A stretch of DNA of 64,000 bases from Artocarpus heterophyllus (Eukaryota > Streptophyta > Magnoliopsida > Rosales > Moraceae), in contig CM046332.1 in NCBI GenBank assembly GCA_025403435.1, forward strand, positions 6,751,903 through 6,815,902, in the 5' to 3' direction. Of the stretch, positions 46,206 through 58,110 are shown piece by piece (positions within the stretch are counted from its first letter, which is position 1; each line of letters begins with the position of its first letter). A program made the translations under genes and the position numbers. The notes under the pieces were generated by a model, which was not told the origin of the DNA, did no database searches, and worked only from the letters and a program-made list of their open reading frames with translations.

Positions 46206-47616
46206 ACATTATCCTGTAATTGGAAGACTGGAGCACTCATCCATTTGGATACATAGATATAACCGAATGGTATACTATCAATGGATAGTAAGTATTTCTA
46301 TGGCGTGATATTGGAATGTAAGATAAAAATAATCAGGAAGGTAAAACAGAATTTATCCTTAAGTCGATTGTGAATATCTTACGGAGATGTAACACATTAT
46401 GATATGCCTTGGACAGTTAGTTTATGGAAGCTTCATAATTTTATATAATTCAAGGGTGCAGCTCTAAGCTTTTAGTGGAGTAGCGTTAGAGTTGATTGCT
46501 ATAACATATGTATCTAGATATTGTATTTTATAGTTATAGGAGCTTGAACTATATATATCCATCATGTCCCCTTTACTAGCTGATTATAAATCCTGTAATG
46601 ATATAACCTTTTTTTCCTATATATTCATGACTTATGTTAAATTTTAGATTGGTAGAAATTTGATAAGATTGGATTTAATAATTCATGTTAGTTTATCGGT
46701 TGAATTAATGTTGTAAATTAATTCAAGATAAACATGTTGAATTATTTAGATAATATTTTATTCTCAATGGGATTATCTGTATATGACTGTTTTAATTAGA
46801 TAACTTCTCTCTTGGTTTATTTGAATTAAAACTGAAATTTGATAAGATTGGATTTAATAATTCATGTTAGTTTATTAGTTGAATTAATTTTGTAAATTAA
46901 TTCAAGATAAGCATGTTGAATTATTTGGATAATATTTTATTCTCTTTGGGATTATCTGTATATGATGTTTTAATCAGATAACTTCTCTATTTTGTTATTT
47001 GAATTAAAATTCAGGCTCTATTTAAGATTCTTTGGTGGAAAATAAGATATTCTCAAGGATCCAGATTATCATAAGTTTGGCAGACCGATCTCCCAGATTA
47101 GCTTGTCGATCGTGCGATAATTTGTTTACGCATTTTTGATGCATTTTTCATAAGAAGTTGATTCAACTCGAATTTTGAGGCTTAGTCAGATATGGTTTAA
47201 CCCCAAATTTGACCACTATAAATAGGAGGTGAGTTTTATCAATTATTTAGATCATTTGAGAAGCAAAGTGTGACTACTCTAGTTTGAAAAACTTTGAAAC
47301 TCCTTAAGAACTATTGTTCAATGTTAAGAACTTAGTTGTAGGTATTCTCTAGTAGTTAAAGGGGAGTCACCGAAGGAAAAGCTATACGACGTGTGACCAC
47401 TCACACTCCGATCGTAGATAGAGAATAGAAAAGAAGACTAGTTAGTTGAGGCTCTTCTGGAACATTCTTCTTGTCACAGATTGTTGTTGTTTTTCGGTTC
47501 ACAAAATTGGTTTGCAAGATCTGTTATTAATTTATGTGTTTAGCTTGTTAAACTTGTGTTTTGAAAAATATTCTAATTTAAAATTTTAAAATTCTACTGT
47601 GTACCGGTTTTCTACA
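46206..47616 (+). repeat. W 3' LTR, third piece
   Basis: It resumes after V with ACATTATCCTGTAATTGG and ends GGTTTTCTACA, matching the W 5' LTR end (TTTTTCCTACA). The TATA region ACCACTATAAATAGGA lies near 47214. It contains a tandem duplication described separately. Confidence 0.83.
46656..47013 (+). repeat. 179-bp tandem duplication within the W 3' LTR
   Basis: 46656-46834 and 46835-47013 both begin AAATTTGATAAGATTGG and run through TTCATGTTAGTTTAT, AAGATAA(A/G)CATGTTGAA and AACTTCTCT to GAATTAAAA. The copies differ at roughly ten positions. The W 5' LTR (from about 2632) and other LTRs have one copy. Confidence 0.88.
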
Positions 47617-47877
47617 CATGTGTAGTCACTTTAAAAGGTTGAACTTAATGAATTTGTGTTTATTAATTCTATATAAGAATATAGGGATTTTAATTAATAT
47701 GAGTATGCAAACTAGTTTATCAGAAGAGGTGAGTAGGTAATTTAACGCATTTAGCTAAATTTAGATCTTATTTTTATTACTTTAGTTTCATTTATTTTAT
47801 TTTTATTAGTTTCCTTTTATTTTCTTCTTAATCAATTATTCAAATAATCTTAGAGCTAATACAATTTCGGTGATTAT
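47617..47877 (+). repeat. T 5' LTR, tail
   Basis: It matches 57369-57712: GTGTAGTCACTTT, GAATTTGTGTT, ATGCAAACTAGTTTATC, GAAGAGG, GTAGGTAATTTA, TTTTCTTCTTAATCAATT and GAGCTAATA. W interrupts it at 47616; its 5' part must lie left of the window. Its end is placed where similarity to the 3' copy stops. Confidence 0.7.
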
Positions 47878-50800
47878 TGTATCGCCAAAAGTGTTTCTTT
47901 AAACATGGACATTTGTAGTATATAAAGGGTTGTCGAATCCATGGGGAGGTGGATTTTTCAAATATTGAAAATTTTCAGTTCAAAATGGCAACGGTAATTT
48001 TAACGAGATTTTAAAGGAAACAAATATTTTTGAGAATTACTTGTATGTTTCATAACTAGTATGGAATTTAACACTAATTATAAATTATCTAAGGTATTTG
48101 ATTTATAAATCTTTTCTCATTAATTGCAAGCGCATTTACTATTTCTATAAGTCAACCTAAAGTAACAATATAACAAGCTACAATGTAGTAAGGGTTTTCT
48201 TAAAAAAAATAGCACATAACCACCTCTTACTAGTGATTGGTTATAACCGCTATCACTACAATTATAATTAACATAATTTTAAGACAAAAAAGATAATAAC
48301 TAATCAAAATTAATATATTTTATCAGAATAAATTTTTGCATTAATTTTAGCAGAAACTCATCTTATAAAATATCTAAAATCGACAACATAAAAAGACATA
48401 TTGCAATAAAGGGTATTCCATAAAATTAAGCGTTATTTCATTATTATAAATATTAATAATGCAACACAATTAATTTACATAAAGAAAGCATGATTGAATT
48501 TATATAAAAATAGGCACATAACAATATTAACAATAATTATTATAAACATGGAAAATATAATTTATTCCATAAAAATGTAAACATTACAATATAGATATAG
48601 AGTTAAAATCTATTACAGAGTATTATGCATACAATATTATCTCTCTGCCTTACTAGACTCTCTACACTAATTTAGTCATTATTTTATTATTTTTAGTAGG
48701 GTTAAATGAGCACTCTAGTAGCATCTCCTCCTGAAAGAAGGACTGAGTTGAACTGGAGGCTTAACTTTTTTTAAAAAAGAAAGAGAGAGAAAGAGGGTGC
48801 TAAATGAGGGGGGTGCACCCCTATTATAAAATTTATTATTTACATTAATTTATTAATATTTATGTATTATTTTGTTTATTAATTATTTTTATTTATTAGA
48901 ATTATAAGTTATTATTATTATCATTATTATTTTTCTCTCTTTTTCCACACCGATAAGGCTTCTTCATTGTGCCAATTTTTGCTCATAATCTAGTGTAACG
49001 CATATACTAGATGGACGAATGAAGATTGCTAGATGCGCTAACTTGAACAAATCCAATGGTTGAAAACTGGAGAATAACGTGGGACTAGTGGGACTAGATG
49101 GGGCACTTGAAGGACAACTTCAGGCTGTGGAATTGCGAGACGAACGGTCGAGATCTAGGATTAGTGGGCTGCAACTGAGGATGCACACATAGGGTGAAAG
49201 GCTATCTAAGATGTTTCCGACAAGTGGGCTTGGCTCTGGCATCTCTGGCATGCTGACATGTGCACTCTGCTTGCTAAAATTCGAATCTCTTCTAAGATTT
49301 GTTTTTGTCAAGTCTAAAGATAGAAAATTAAAACAAAATTAATTATTTTATAAATATAATATTTACAATAATATTAAAAATATTTATTTCATATCAAATT
49401 ACACAAAACACAATAAAAATAATTACACACTTATTAAATTTCAAGTCCTTTTGGTTTAACCTAGGTATAATTTTTAAGACTCGAAAATATTTTTAAAAAT
49501 TACTAAAAATATTATAAAACATATTTACAAACTTAAAACGTACTACAAAACACAATAAGACTCAAAAGAAAATTACCACTCATTATTTTTATGGTTTTAA
49601 TTAATTTCAAACTAAACAAATATTTCACATATGAAAATGATTCTAAAAATTACTAAAAATATTATTAACAATAAAACATATGAAAAAATATAATCAAACA
49701 TATTTTTGTACCAAGATACTAAAATATTATTTAACATACATTTGCTTTAATTAAGGAGTTTAATGGGAAATATGAATGCAAAATAATTGATTTTAATTTA
49801 ATAAATGTGCATTTTTTAAGTCTCATAAGTGATTAAAAAAAATTAAACATAATCCCTAGGAACAATACTTTACTTATCATTATATTACTTATTTACACAA
49901 GATTATATGCTTGTAATTTTTCAATGAACAAGGTTTTGGTGTCGTTGTGAGGATTGCTTTGTTTGGTTTTGCTTAATATCGATACCAATTAGCTTTAAGA
50001 TTATTTTGTGTTTTACCTTTTTTTTAATTTGGTTTAAGTTTTATTTATTTTATGCAGGTACTTTGAGATGTTTGGTCGATGAGTGCTCTTGGGTTTTTTC
50101 TAATAGTAATTGGAACAATTGTATAGTGCTTAGTGGAGGTACAAAAATTTGTTAATTGAGTTTTCCCACCATGGTTTCTCTGAGAAGTGTCAATTACAAG
50201 TCTTTTTCAGTGGTTTATGTGACAGAACAAGAAATTAGATAGAATGTGGAGATGGTTCCACCACTTTCTATCAAAGATTTGTTGATAAAGCTACTACAAG
50301 TTGGAAGACATGTCCTAGTTTGATTAGTTGAAATAGAATTTTTTAGGGAAAATTTATGGTTGGGAGGATAATTCTACATTATGGATCCATGGTTTGACAC
50401 CTTTCCTTAAGAGACGATGAGTGACATTCCTTGAGCTATCGGTTTCACCTCAGTCAGCTGTCTTGATGAAGAAGCCTTACTTGCTCGAAGTCTTGCAAGG
50501 ATGCATGAAATGACAGAGGAATCGTTAGAAGCCATGAGGTGTGCGGCAGCAACAGTAGAGCACTTTAACGAATTAATAGCATCCACTCCTACCATGGATG
50601 CTCTAACAGAAGACAACAAGATTGCTATTTTGAGGAGCTGACTCTAAGAAAGGAGCACTTGGAGATGTTTAAAGACAACGCTCTGAGTGAGGAAGGGACA
50701 CAAGACTTGGTCATGCAGGAAGAATCTCAAGAAGTCTATGGTGTCCAACCTATAATACCAACTCTACTCACCAAAGATCACATCTATGAAGATCCAATGT

Positions 50801-52564
50801 ATCTGACACCTCCTCTACCTTTATTAGCATCGCTCTTTTGTGCCCGCCAAGCCCATCATTTGAATTTAAGTCATGTTGGTGTTACATGCTAAAGTTTTTT
50901 ACATCTTGTCAACCTTGAGGAAATCACATTACAAGACCCATATGTGTTGTTTTATGACATCTATTATGGATGGAAACAACTTTTTGACATACGCTTTTCT
51001 AAAAATCAAGCCGACGACTTTACAAGTGCTTCTTAAGAGGCAACCCAAATTCTCTAATTTTTTTTGCTTTGAATTTTGAGTGTTGGTTTCAAGTTTTAAG
51101 AATTTTTTACTTTGTTTTTGTCTCTTTCCTTTGTAGGTGCAAGTGGTGGAGCCAAATAGAATTAGAGACACAGGAGGCGTCTAAAGAGCTTTAAGAACAT
51201 TAAATCATGCCTAAGCACCAACGAGCATCAATGAAGGGAGCTTTCTTTAAACTTTACTATTTTCTAGTTTTCTTACATATTGAAGATTTTGTGCATATTG
51301 AGTTTGGGGCGAAAATTTTTGTTGTTTGCTTATGCTTTTTGAAAAAAAATGAAAGATTCAATAAAATTTAAAACTTTTGAATAAATTAGAATTTTTTGTT
51401 TTCTTTGGTGATTTCTTCTAGACCAATATGAGAATTATGGCTGAATAATTGTAGAGCTTTGAAAAAAGTGTGAATATTGTCTAATTTTGTGTTGAATTCT
51501 TAAGTTATTTTCATTTTGTTTGAGATTATCCATATATGAGCACTATGCCTTGAACTTTAAGTTGTGTGTATTTTTGGAGAATATTATAACTTTATATGAT
51601 TATGTGATTTTCAAGATCTTTCAAGTCCTAGGATTTACTTGATTTACTCTCAAGGAAAAATTCTAGACTTCACTACACTAAGGAAATGACTTAGGCCATC
51701 CCTGGATTGTTTGAGCCTTTTTGAGCAAACCTTAACAAATTTGTATCCCTACTATACCCTTTGAGCTTAAGTTATCCTTTATTGGCTAGCCACATTTTAA
51801 ACCTAACTTCTAAATAAATTCCATTCCTCTACCCTATTCTAAGCATTTGCCCTTTGAAGGAAGTTTTTGAGCTATGTTAAAGTTTTGGGAGGAAGGGTGG
51901 AGTTTTGGATGATGTACTTTGTGCCAAGTCTTTATCTTTGAAGGTAAAAAATAGAAAAAAGGGTGCTACACAAAGAAAGAAGAAACAAGTTTGGGGGTGT
52001 TGTAGCAAAAAATAAATAAATAAAGTGGTTGATGAGAAGAAGTTGAAACTAATTAGGGGAGTTATTTGAAGGATGAAATTGAGTTATACAAAGGTCCTAG
52101 ATTAGTAATGTGCTTAGGATGTGATTTGATCCACATAATTTTCCTATATCCTACCCTTATCTAGGCTTTGCATTAAAAGCCTAATGAAGTTCTTGTGATC
52201 CTTAGTATTGTGTTGTTCTACATTGGTGGAGAGAGAAATGAAAAGAAAACCTATGGGACTTGTCTATTTTCTTTGAGATTCTAGTTGATTTCATATTTAC
52301 ATAAGCTTATCCAAATTGCATGCAACAAAAAGAAAAAAAAAAGGCTACATATATACAGTTGGAGAATCCATTTAGAAATGGAGCATACTCTAGGATTAAT
52401 TGTAAAGCTTAGTCAACATTTGTATTTTTTCTAAGTTATATATGCTTTTTAGTCAACCTTTAAGGAATCCATGGAGATCACCAATTTACATAATTTTCCT
52501 CTAGTTCCTTTTCATTTTTTTTTTGTATTTGCTCGAGGACAAGCAAAATATTAAGTTTAGGATG
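47878..52564 (+). mobile_element. T internal region: decayed Athila/Tat-type Ty3/gypsy element
   Basis: No polyprotein domain can be read, but three landmark blocks seen in plant Athila/Tat elements are present in order. A GTTTTGGTGTCGTTG block lies just before where gag should start (49931-49955). A CTTAAGAGGCAACCCAAATT block lies at 51031-51050. A GCTCGAGGACAAGCAAA block lies at 52531-52547, immediately before the 3' LTR. The stretch 47900-49900 is AT-rich leader. Short open frames at 50659-50892 and 50873-51079 match nothing I recognise. It is probably a LARD-like derivative or a very old element. No functional product. Confidence 0.55.
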
Positions 52565-53104
52565 TGATAAATTCATAAAAATAGAGTTATTTTATACTTA
52601 ATTGAATGTAATTTTGACCTTTTCTAAGCATTTTTATTTCATTTTATGCATTTTTTATTTTTACTAAATTTTATTTTATTTTAGTTAATTTAATTTGATT
52701 TGTTTTATTTTAATAAAATTTAATTTTGTAGAATTTTATTTTATTTTAATTTTCCCTCTAATTAGTTATTTTATCCTCATTTGTGTAGGTAATTTTGGTG
52801 AAAATAGACTTGTATGGAATTTTCAAGTTTAAATAGGTTAAAGGGGAAAAAAAATTCAATTAGACCTGATTAAAGTAAGTCCCACACATGGAGAGTCGAA
52901 TCCAATGCAACTCGTGATCTAGACCGTCAATTGTGTTTTTAAAAGAAGGCCTAGATCGCACATGATTCTTAGGCTTAGCAATAGCAAGTTTCCGTTAGTG
53001 TGGCCATGGCTTAGTCCAAAACTTGCCATAAGTCACCCTGTGCAACAATGTGCAACGACCACTCAACTCGAGCCAAATTAGTGCCTCGCATTGTAGCGCT
53101 CATC
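52565..53104 (+). repeat. T 3' LTR, first part
   Basis: It starts TGATAAATTCATAAAAATAG right after the GAGGACAAGCAAAATATTAAG block, the usual position of an Athila/Tat 3' LTR start. It continues to the GCGCTCATC junction of an inserted segment. Confidence 0.5.
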
Positions 53105-53570
53105 GTTTTCTTCTCTAGATAATTACATAAATTTAACACTAGAACATGATGTTTTACATGCTATTTATGATTTATGTTAAGTGAATTAATATTTTGTTTA
53201 GTAATGTCACAGGTAATAACCACAATGGATTGATGTGCTTGGGTTATTTATGTAAAAAAATGATGATAAGCACAAAATATTTATTGTTCTTTTAAGATTT
53301 TAAAGTTGCTCTAAATTTATGTTTTATAATGCTCTATAGTTATGTATGCCCTAGAGTTTTGTTCTTGACAATGACATAAATTTTATTGCATATGTTTCTA
53401 TTTTTATAACATTTTTGATGTTCTGATAATTACGTGTGTAATATTTTTATTGTGGCATTCAGAAACTAGATAATAAAAGTGTCCAAAAGAAGAATGTGCA
53501 AATTAACATTTTTTGGGGTCATGGAAGTAGACATTTTTGTTGTATATAAATAATTATCTATTATAATTAC

Positions 53571-53605
53571 ATTACATTATATTATATTATATTATATTAT
53601 ATTAT
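53571..53605. repeat. ATTAT microsatellite
   Basis: About seven consecutive ATTAT/ATTAC units. Confidence 0.9.
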
Positions 53606-54967
53606 CGTGTAGTGTAATCATGCGAAATGAAAAAAAAGTTAATGGAAAAAAAAAACTAATTAAACCAAGACAATGGTTCCTTGTGCCTATAAATATATGG
53701 CTTCAAGCTCACATATTATTCCTGTCTCTTTTTCTTGCCTTTATTGTTTCTCATATTCCTCTATACTTTTATGCTTTCTTTTCTTCCCTAAGCCTCACAT
53801 ACCATTAGTTTGGAATTTTGTTTTCTTTAAGATTTTCTCTCTTAAAGAATTCAAGAACACAAGGTATGAATTTATTTATGTGTGTAATGTTTTAGTTTTG
53901 TTAATGAATGTATTTATAGTTATGAGTATTTGGTATGATTAGGGTTAGAAATTTTGGGTATATTGTTAAATTAGAATATGCAGTTTTAGTTTCAATTGAA
54001 TTTTTGTGATATGTCATGAACGTGATGATTTAATTTTTGAGAATGTTTAATTTTTATGATTTTTGTGTTATGTTTGATTTTTAGTATTGTATGAGTTTTG
54101 GTACAAAATTTAACATAATTTTTGTTATTGGAATGTGATATGAGAATTTTAGGGATTTCTATTATTCGATAAGATTATTGGGAATATAAATAATTTTATT
54201 TTACTATAATTTTTGGATAGGATGTGTATATATATGCTATGAATATTTAGAATTTTTTTTATAAATATTCATTTGATATATTTTAAATGTTATAAGCTTT
54301 CAATCAAACAATGCTCATGAAATTTTATTTGCTAGTAGATTCATATTTGCGTTTTGTAGAGTTTGTTTTATGGGCCAAATGGCATATTTTGATTCTGTAA
54401 AAAATTATAAGTTATTGTTAACATGTTAAATAAGTTTCTGTAAATTTTTAACTTCATGTCATTATTATGTTTTAAAATAAAATTCATTAATCACCAAATG
54501 CTTAATGGTTATGATTGTTTACCTGATATATTCTATATAATTTGTGAGATAATAAATCATATTTTTAAATATGTTTTACATTATTTATTTTTTTAGCGTT
54601 AAACATGTCACATAAAAATTTTAGAAGCATATCATTTATATTTGATTTTATAAAAATATTTGAATAAAACGTGTTCGTTGTTTAGCATGTCTAATGTTAA
54701 TATTAACTTTGAATTCGAATGTATGTTTTGAATTATTCCTAATTTATTTAGAGCTGAATTTTGGATATGTTATGATTTTATGTGTCTATTTTGTATACTA
54801 ATTTTTATAAGTTAGTTTATGGTATAAATGATTTAATCCATAATTTTTAATTAGCACTACTCATTGCTTGGGCTTTGCTGGCAAATTTTGTAGAATTGAT
54901 TGTGTGATTTATTTAAATTATCAAATGAAATTTTTATGGCTAAAGAAAAATCTGAGCATTATATATA

Positions 54968-54986
54968 TGTGTGTGTGTGTGTGTGT
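54968..54986. repeat. TG dinucleotide microsatellite
   Basis: An uninterrupted TG run of about nine units, preceded by an AT run and followed by imperfect repeats. Confidence 0.9.
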
Positions 54987-56604
54987 CTGTGTTTGTTATC
55001 GCTATTCTTGCAAATTTTCATGCTCTAATTGAATGTGAATTGAAAGATATAGGGTTATGATTCCTTGAAGGTCAGTCAGTTTTTTTGACTAGCAGATTTA
55101 CTTGAACGTTTTGAAAATCGAAAAAATATATTTTGGATTAATATTTTCAAGAGAAGAAAATTTGAGTGATGTTTTTAATTGTTAGCTGTGTTATGGAAGA
55201 AGTTTTACACTTTACTCATGCTCATAAGTTGAGATTAATTTCTCTAAGTGATTAAAGGTCAAGTTTTCTGTCTTCATGTTTCTTGACTCTAAGTGCATAT
55301 TATGACTTAAAGATGCTTTGTTTTGTTAACAATGATGTATGATGATGTAATACAGTATTAAATAATATCATTAACATGAATATTAATTTTACGTATTAGA
55401 TGAATGATTTACACGAATACTCCAAAAGGTGAGTACATCGAGAACTGTGATAACGTCACCCAATTTAAGGCTTAGACTGCAAGCAAGCCAAGTAAGTGCA
55501 TTCTCACCTATAACATGTTAAAGTTTATGAAAATGTTAAGTAATTGTTTATAAATAGATGTTTGTGATTTAATGTTAGTATTTCAAGACACTTTACGATG
55601 AATTTTCCTAAGTTTTTTTTTTAATGTTTTTATGGTTTATGTCAAGTTTTTAAAGAAAGCTTATACATGTATATGTATCACATAATTAAGCATTGCATAC
55701 CCTATTTTTATGTTTATGACGTCATGCAAGGTTTGGACATGTTATGTTTGATTTGGGATTAGCTACCTCACTCCTCTCATGATAGCGCGCCTATGATGGT
55801 GCAACTCTTGGGCCCCTAAAGATTAAATGAATAACGTTTTAATATGGAAGTTTAAAAGAAAAGATATCTTTTATATAAACCTATGCCTCGTGCATTACTA
55901 TGATTATGATTATGATTATGATCTTATGTTAATGTTTTTATGAAAGTTCATATTTTATGTTATGTGATAGGAATGTGTACTTACTAAGTTTATGCTTACT
56001 TAGTTTATATTATGTTGCAGATAAGGATAAGATACAGGTTGACTAGGATGGAGGGCAAGGACGGGCGTATGTACAAGAAGAGTTGGATTGCAAACAGAGT
56101 CATGTCATGGAAGAAATTTTAAACTCAAACAAAATTTAATATATTATGTTCTGCATTTTTATTTGTTTGAGCTCAGTTCTATTTGTGATATGTTCTTTTG
56201 AACTTATGTTTTGTTGAATGTAGTTTGTATTTTAGATTTATAATTTCTTAGGTTATTTATTAAAGGATATGCTACATAGTTCATTTCTTCATAATTAGTC
56301 TTAATTAGTTGTTTGATTAGAAGTTAAGAGTGCTTGAACTACATATGTGAGTTTGAATTTGCTAAATTTTTTTTTTTTGTAAACTAAGTTTTCTACAAGT
56401 GGTCGGCTAGTTGAATGCCTTAGGTGTTCCATTAGGCTAACTAAGGAGGAAAAGTTAAATCCGATAAGTAGTAACAAGAGAATAAATGTATTTTCTGGGG
56501 TATTTCTCTAAGTGTTGTTGATTATTTCAAACTCTTATTGGTAATTATTAAGTTTAACGGTAAAATAAACATCTATTGTGACACTTATAAAAGGGTATTA
56601 GATC

Positions 56605-57712
56605 GCGCTCCATCAAATTCCCTTGCAATTTCATGCGACTTCTAGTTTTAGCAAGAAATGCGCCACTTCAACCATCCTCCAATATGGCCTCAACATGTGG
56701 CAAGCATATTAGAGCCTCTTTTTGGGCCGTGTTTTCTCCCTAACTTGTTTGTGAGAAAGGCATTTAAATTGCACCAGTCACCATTTTTTTAGGAAGAGAG
56801 CTAATAAGCCCATTGGAGAGGATTTTTGGAAGCTGATTCCCAATAAGAGTAAAATGAAGAAAAGAAAAATAATAATAAATAATTGGTTTAGTTTTTATTT
56901 TAGGTTCAGAATTTTTAGTTTAAAGATTTAGATTTATATTTTTATGAAGACACCATTAGAGAGCATTTTTGAAGTTACAAAAAAGACCAAAAAAAGACTA
57001 GGGAAGAGAGAGTTTGGAGTTTGCAACACTTACTTTTTGAAGACTTTTTTCTTATTTCTTTTTCTTTATTTTTATACATTCAAAGGATGTTTGGTTATTG
57101 GTGTTGTTTATTTTTATTTTTTGTTTTATTTTCATTTATGACTTGAGTATTTGTTCTAATGATTACTTTTAATGGATTTTGATTTATTTTTTTTGCTTTT
57201 TTAGATTGGTATTTGATTATTTGTAATTATCTACACTATTATGTGCTTAATGCTCTCAGTGATGGCCAATCATTAGGTGCTGATGTTGGGCTTGGTTGAT
57301 ATTGGAAAATGGAATTTGGGTCTTAATCAATAATAGGAAAACATAAGTAATATGGAATAAGAATATATCCTTAGTGCATGTGTAGTCACTTTGAATGCTT
57401 GAACCTAATGAATTTGTGTTAATTAATTCCTTATAAGAATATAGGGGTTTTAACTAGCATCAATATGCAAACTAGTTTATCGGAAGAGGCGGGTAGGTAA
57501 TTTAGTATATTTTGTTAGCAATTCCATTAATTTAAACTAATTAACTAGAGAGTGAATTTAATTCAAATGAATTTAATTACGTGAAAATTGGATCCCTAGA
57601 GATTATTTTTATTAATTTAGTTTCATCTATTTTATTTTAATTGTATTGGTTCCATTTTCTTTTCTTTTTAATCAATTTTTTGAATAATATAAGAGCTAAT
57701 ATAATTTGGATG
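56605..57712 (+). repeat. T 3' LTR, second part
   Basis: It contains the TGCTTAATGCTCTCAGTGATGG block typical of Athila/Tat LTRs (about 57244-57265). It then contains the block shared with 47617-47877, ending near GAGCTAATATAATTTGGATGATTA. Open frames around 56944 are low complexity. Confidence 0.6.
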
Positions 57713-58110
57713 ATTAATGAAAATAAAACATAATATTTGTGAGAGTAATACTCTAATTATCCTTGTGTTATTTGTTTATATGATATTGTCCACTTGCACT
57801 TTTTCTACAAAAACTATGCCACCAATAAAAATATTTTTCACTAAACAAATTATCTAGTTCAAAGAAGTTTTATTTGTCTTTGGTTTTTTTTTTTTTTTGC
57901 TGAAAATAATAAAGGTGTAGTTTTAGAATATAAGGGACATCCTAGTGAAATTGTTTTAAATGTGATTGATATTTATATTTGTGTATCTACAAAATAAAAA
58001 AAAGATAATAACTATAGTCTAGAGATAAAAAAAAATGTTCCCCCATTTGCAATTGTGAACACAAATATTGTTTTTTTTTTCATTCTTAACCAAGGGCTTT
58101 AAGGATTGGC
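57713..58110. other. Nothing recognised
   Basis: AT-rich sequence with several poly-A and poly-T runs between T and the solo LTR. I see no gene or repeat end apart from the target duplication TTGGC at 58106-58110. Confidence 0.6.

Larger units (their letters stand above)
2601..47616 (+). mobile_element. W: old, heavily interrupted Ty1/copia element (5' end outside window)
   Basis: W pieces read in order on the plus strand: 5' LTR tail 2601-3433, leader 3434-4997, gag-pol remnant 12245-13795, and 3' LTR pieces 13796-14259, 36342-36555 and 46206-47616. The pieces join cleanly once the CRM element, X and V are removed. Both LTRs belong to the same subtype: each has an ACCACTATAAATAGGA TATA region and ends in CTACA rather than CCAACA. 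W is the most decayed member of the family here. It lacks integrase and reverse transcriptase through an internal deletion near 13505. W itself interrupts the LTR of element T, whose sequence resumes at 47617. Confidence 0.8.
53105..56604. mobile_element. Unresolved 3.5-kb insertion, possibly a gypsy LTR
   Basis: This AT-rich stretch lies between GCGCTCATC (53096-53104) and GCGCTCCATC (56605-56614), near-identical short repeats that suggest an insertion in T's LTR. It has a TATA-like CTATAAATATATGG (about 53689) and an ATGTTGCAG acceptor-like block followed by a more GC-rich stretch (56010-56080). Near its end GGGTATTAGATCG resembles a decayed tRNA-iMet primer site. That combination recalls the long LTRs of Tekay/Del-type gypsy elements, but I cannot find TG...CA ends with a matching TSD. 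Microsatellites lie inside it. No coding sequence is recognised. Confidence 0.35.

Noticed and set aside
45942..46256. A short open frame (containing WIENSKEDQLVEALL) recurring in the transcribed part of several LTRs
   Set aside because: It has no conserved ATG, is broken in X LTR1, Y and Z, and its similarity between copies is explained by LTR homology.
53620..53942. Hydrophobic open frames resembling a small membrane protein
   Set aside because: They are AT-rich low-complexity sequence just after a TATA-like box in a putative LTR, with no homology I recognise.
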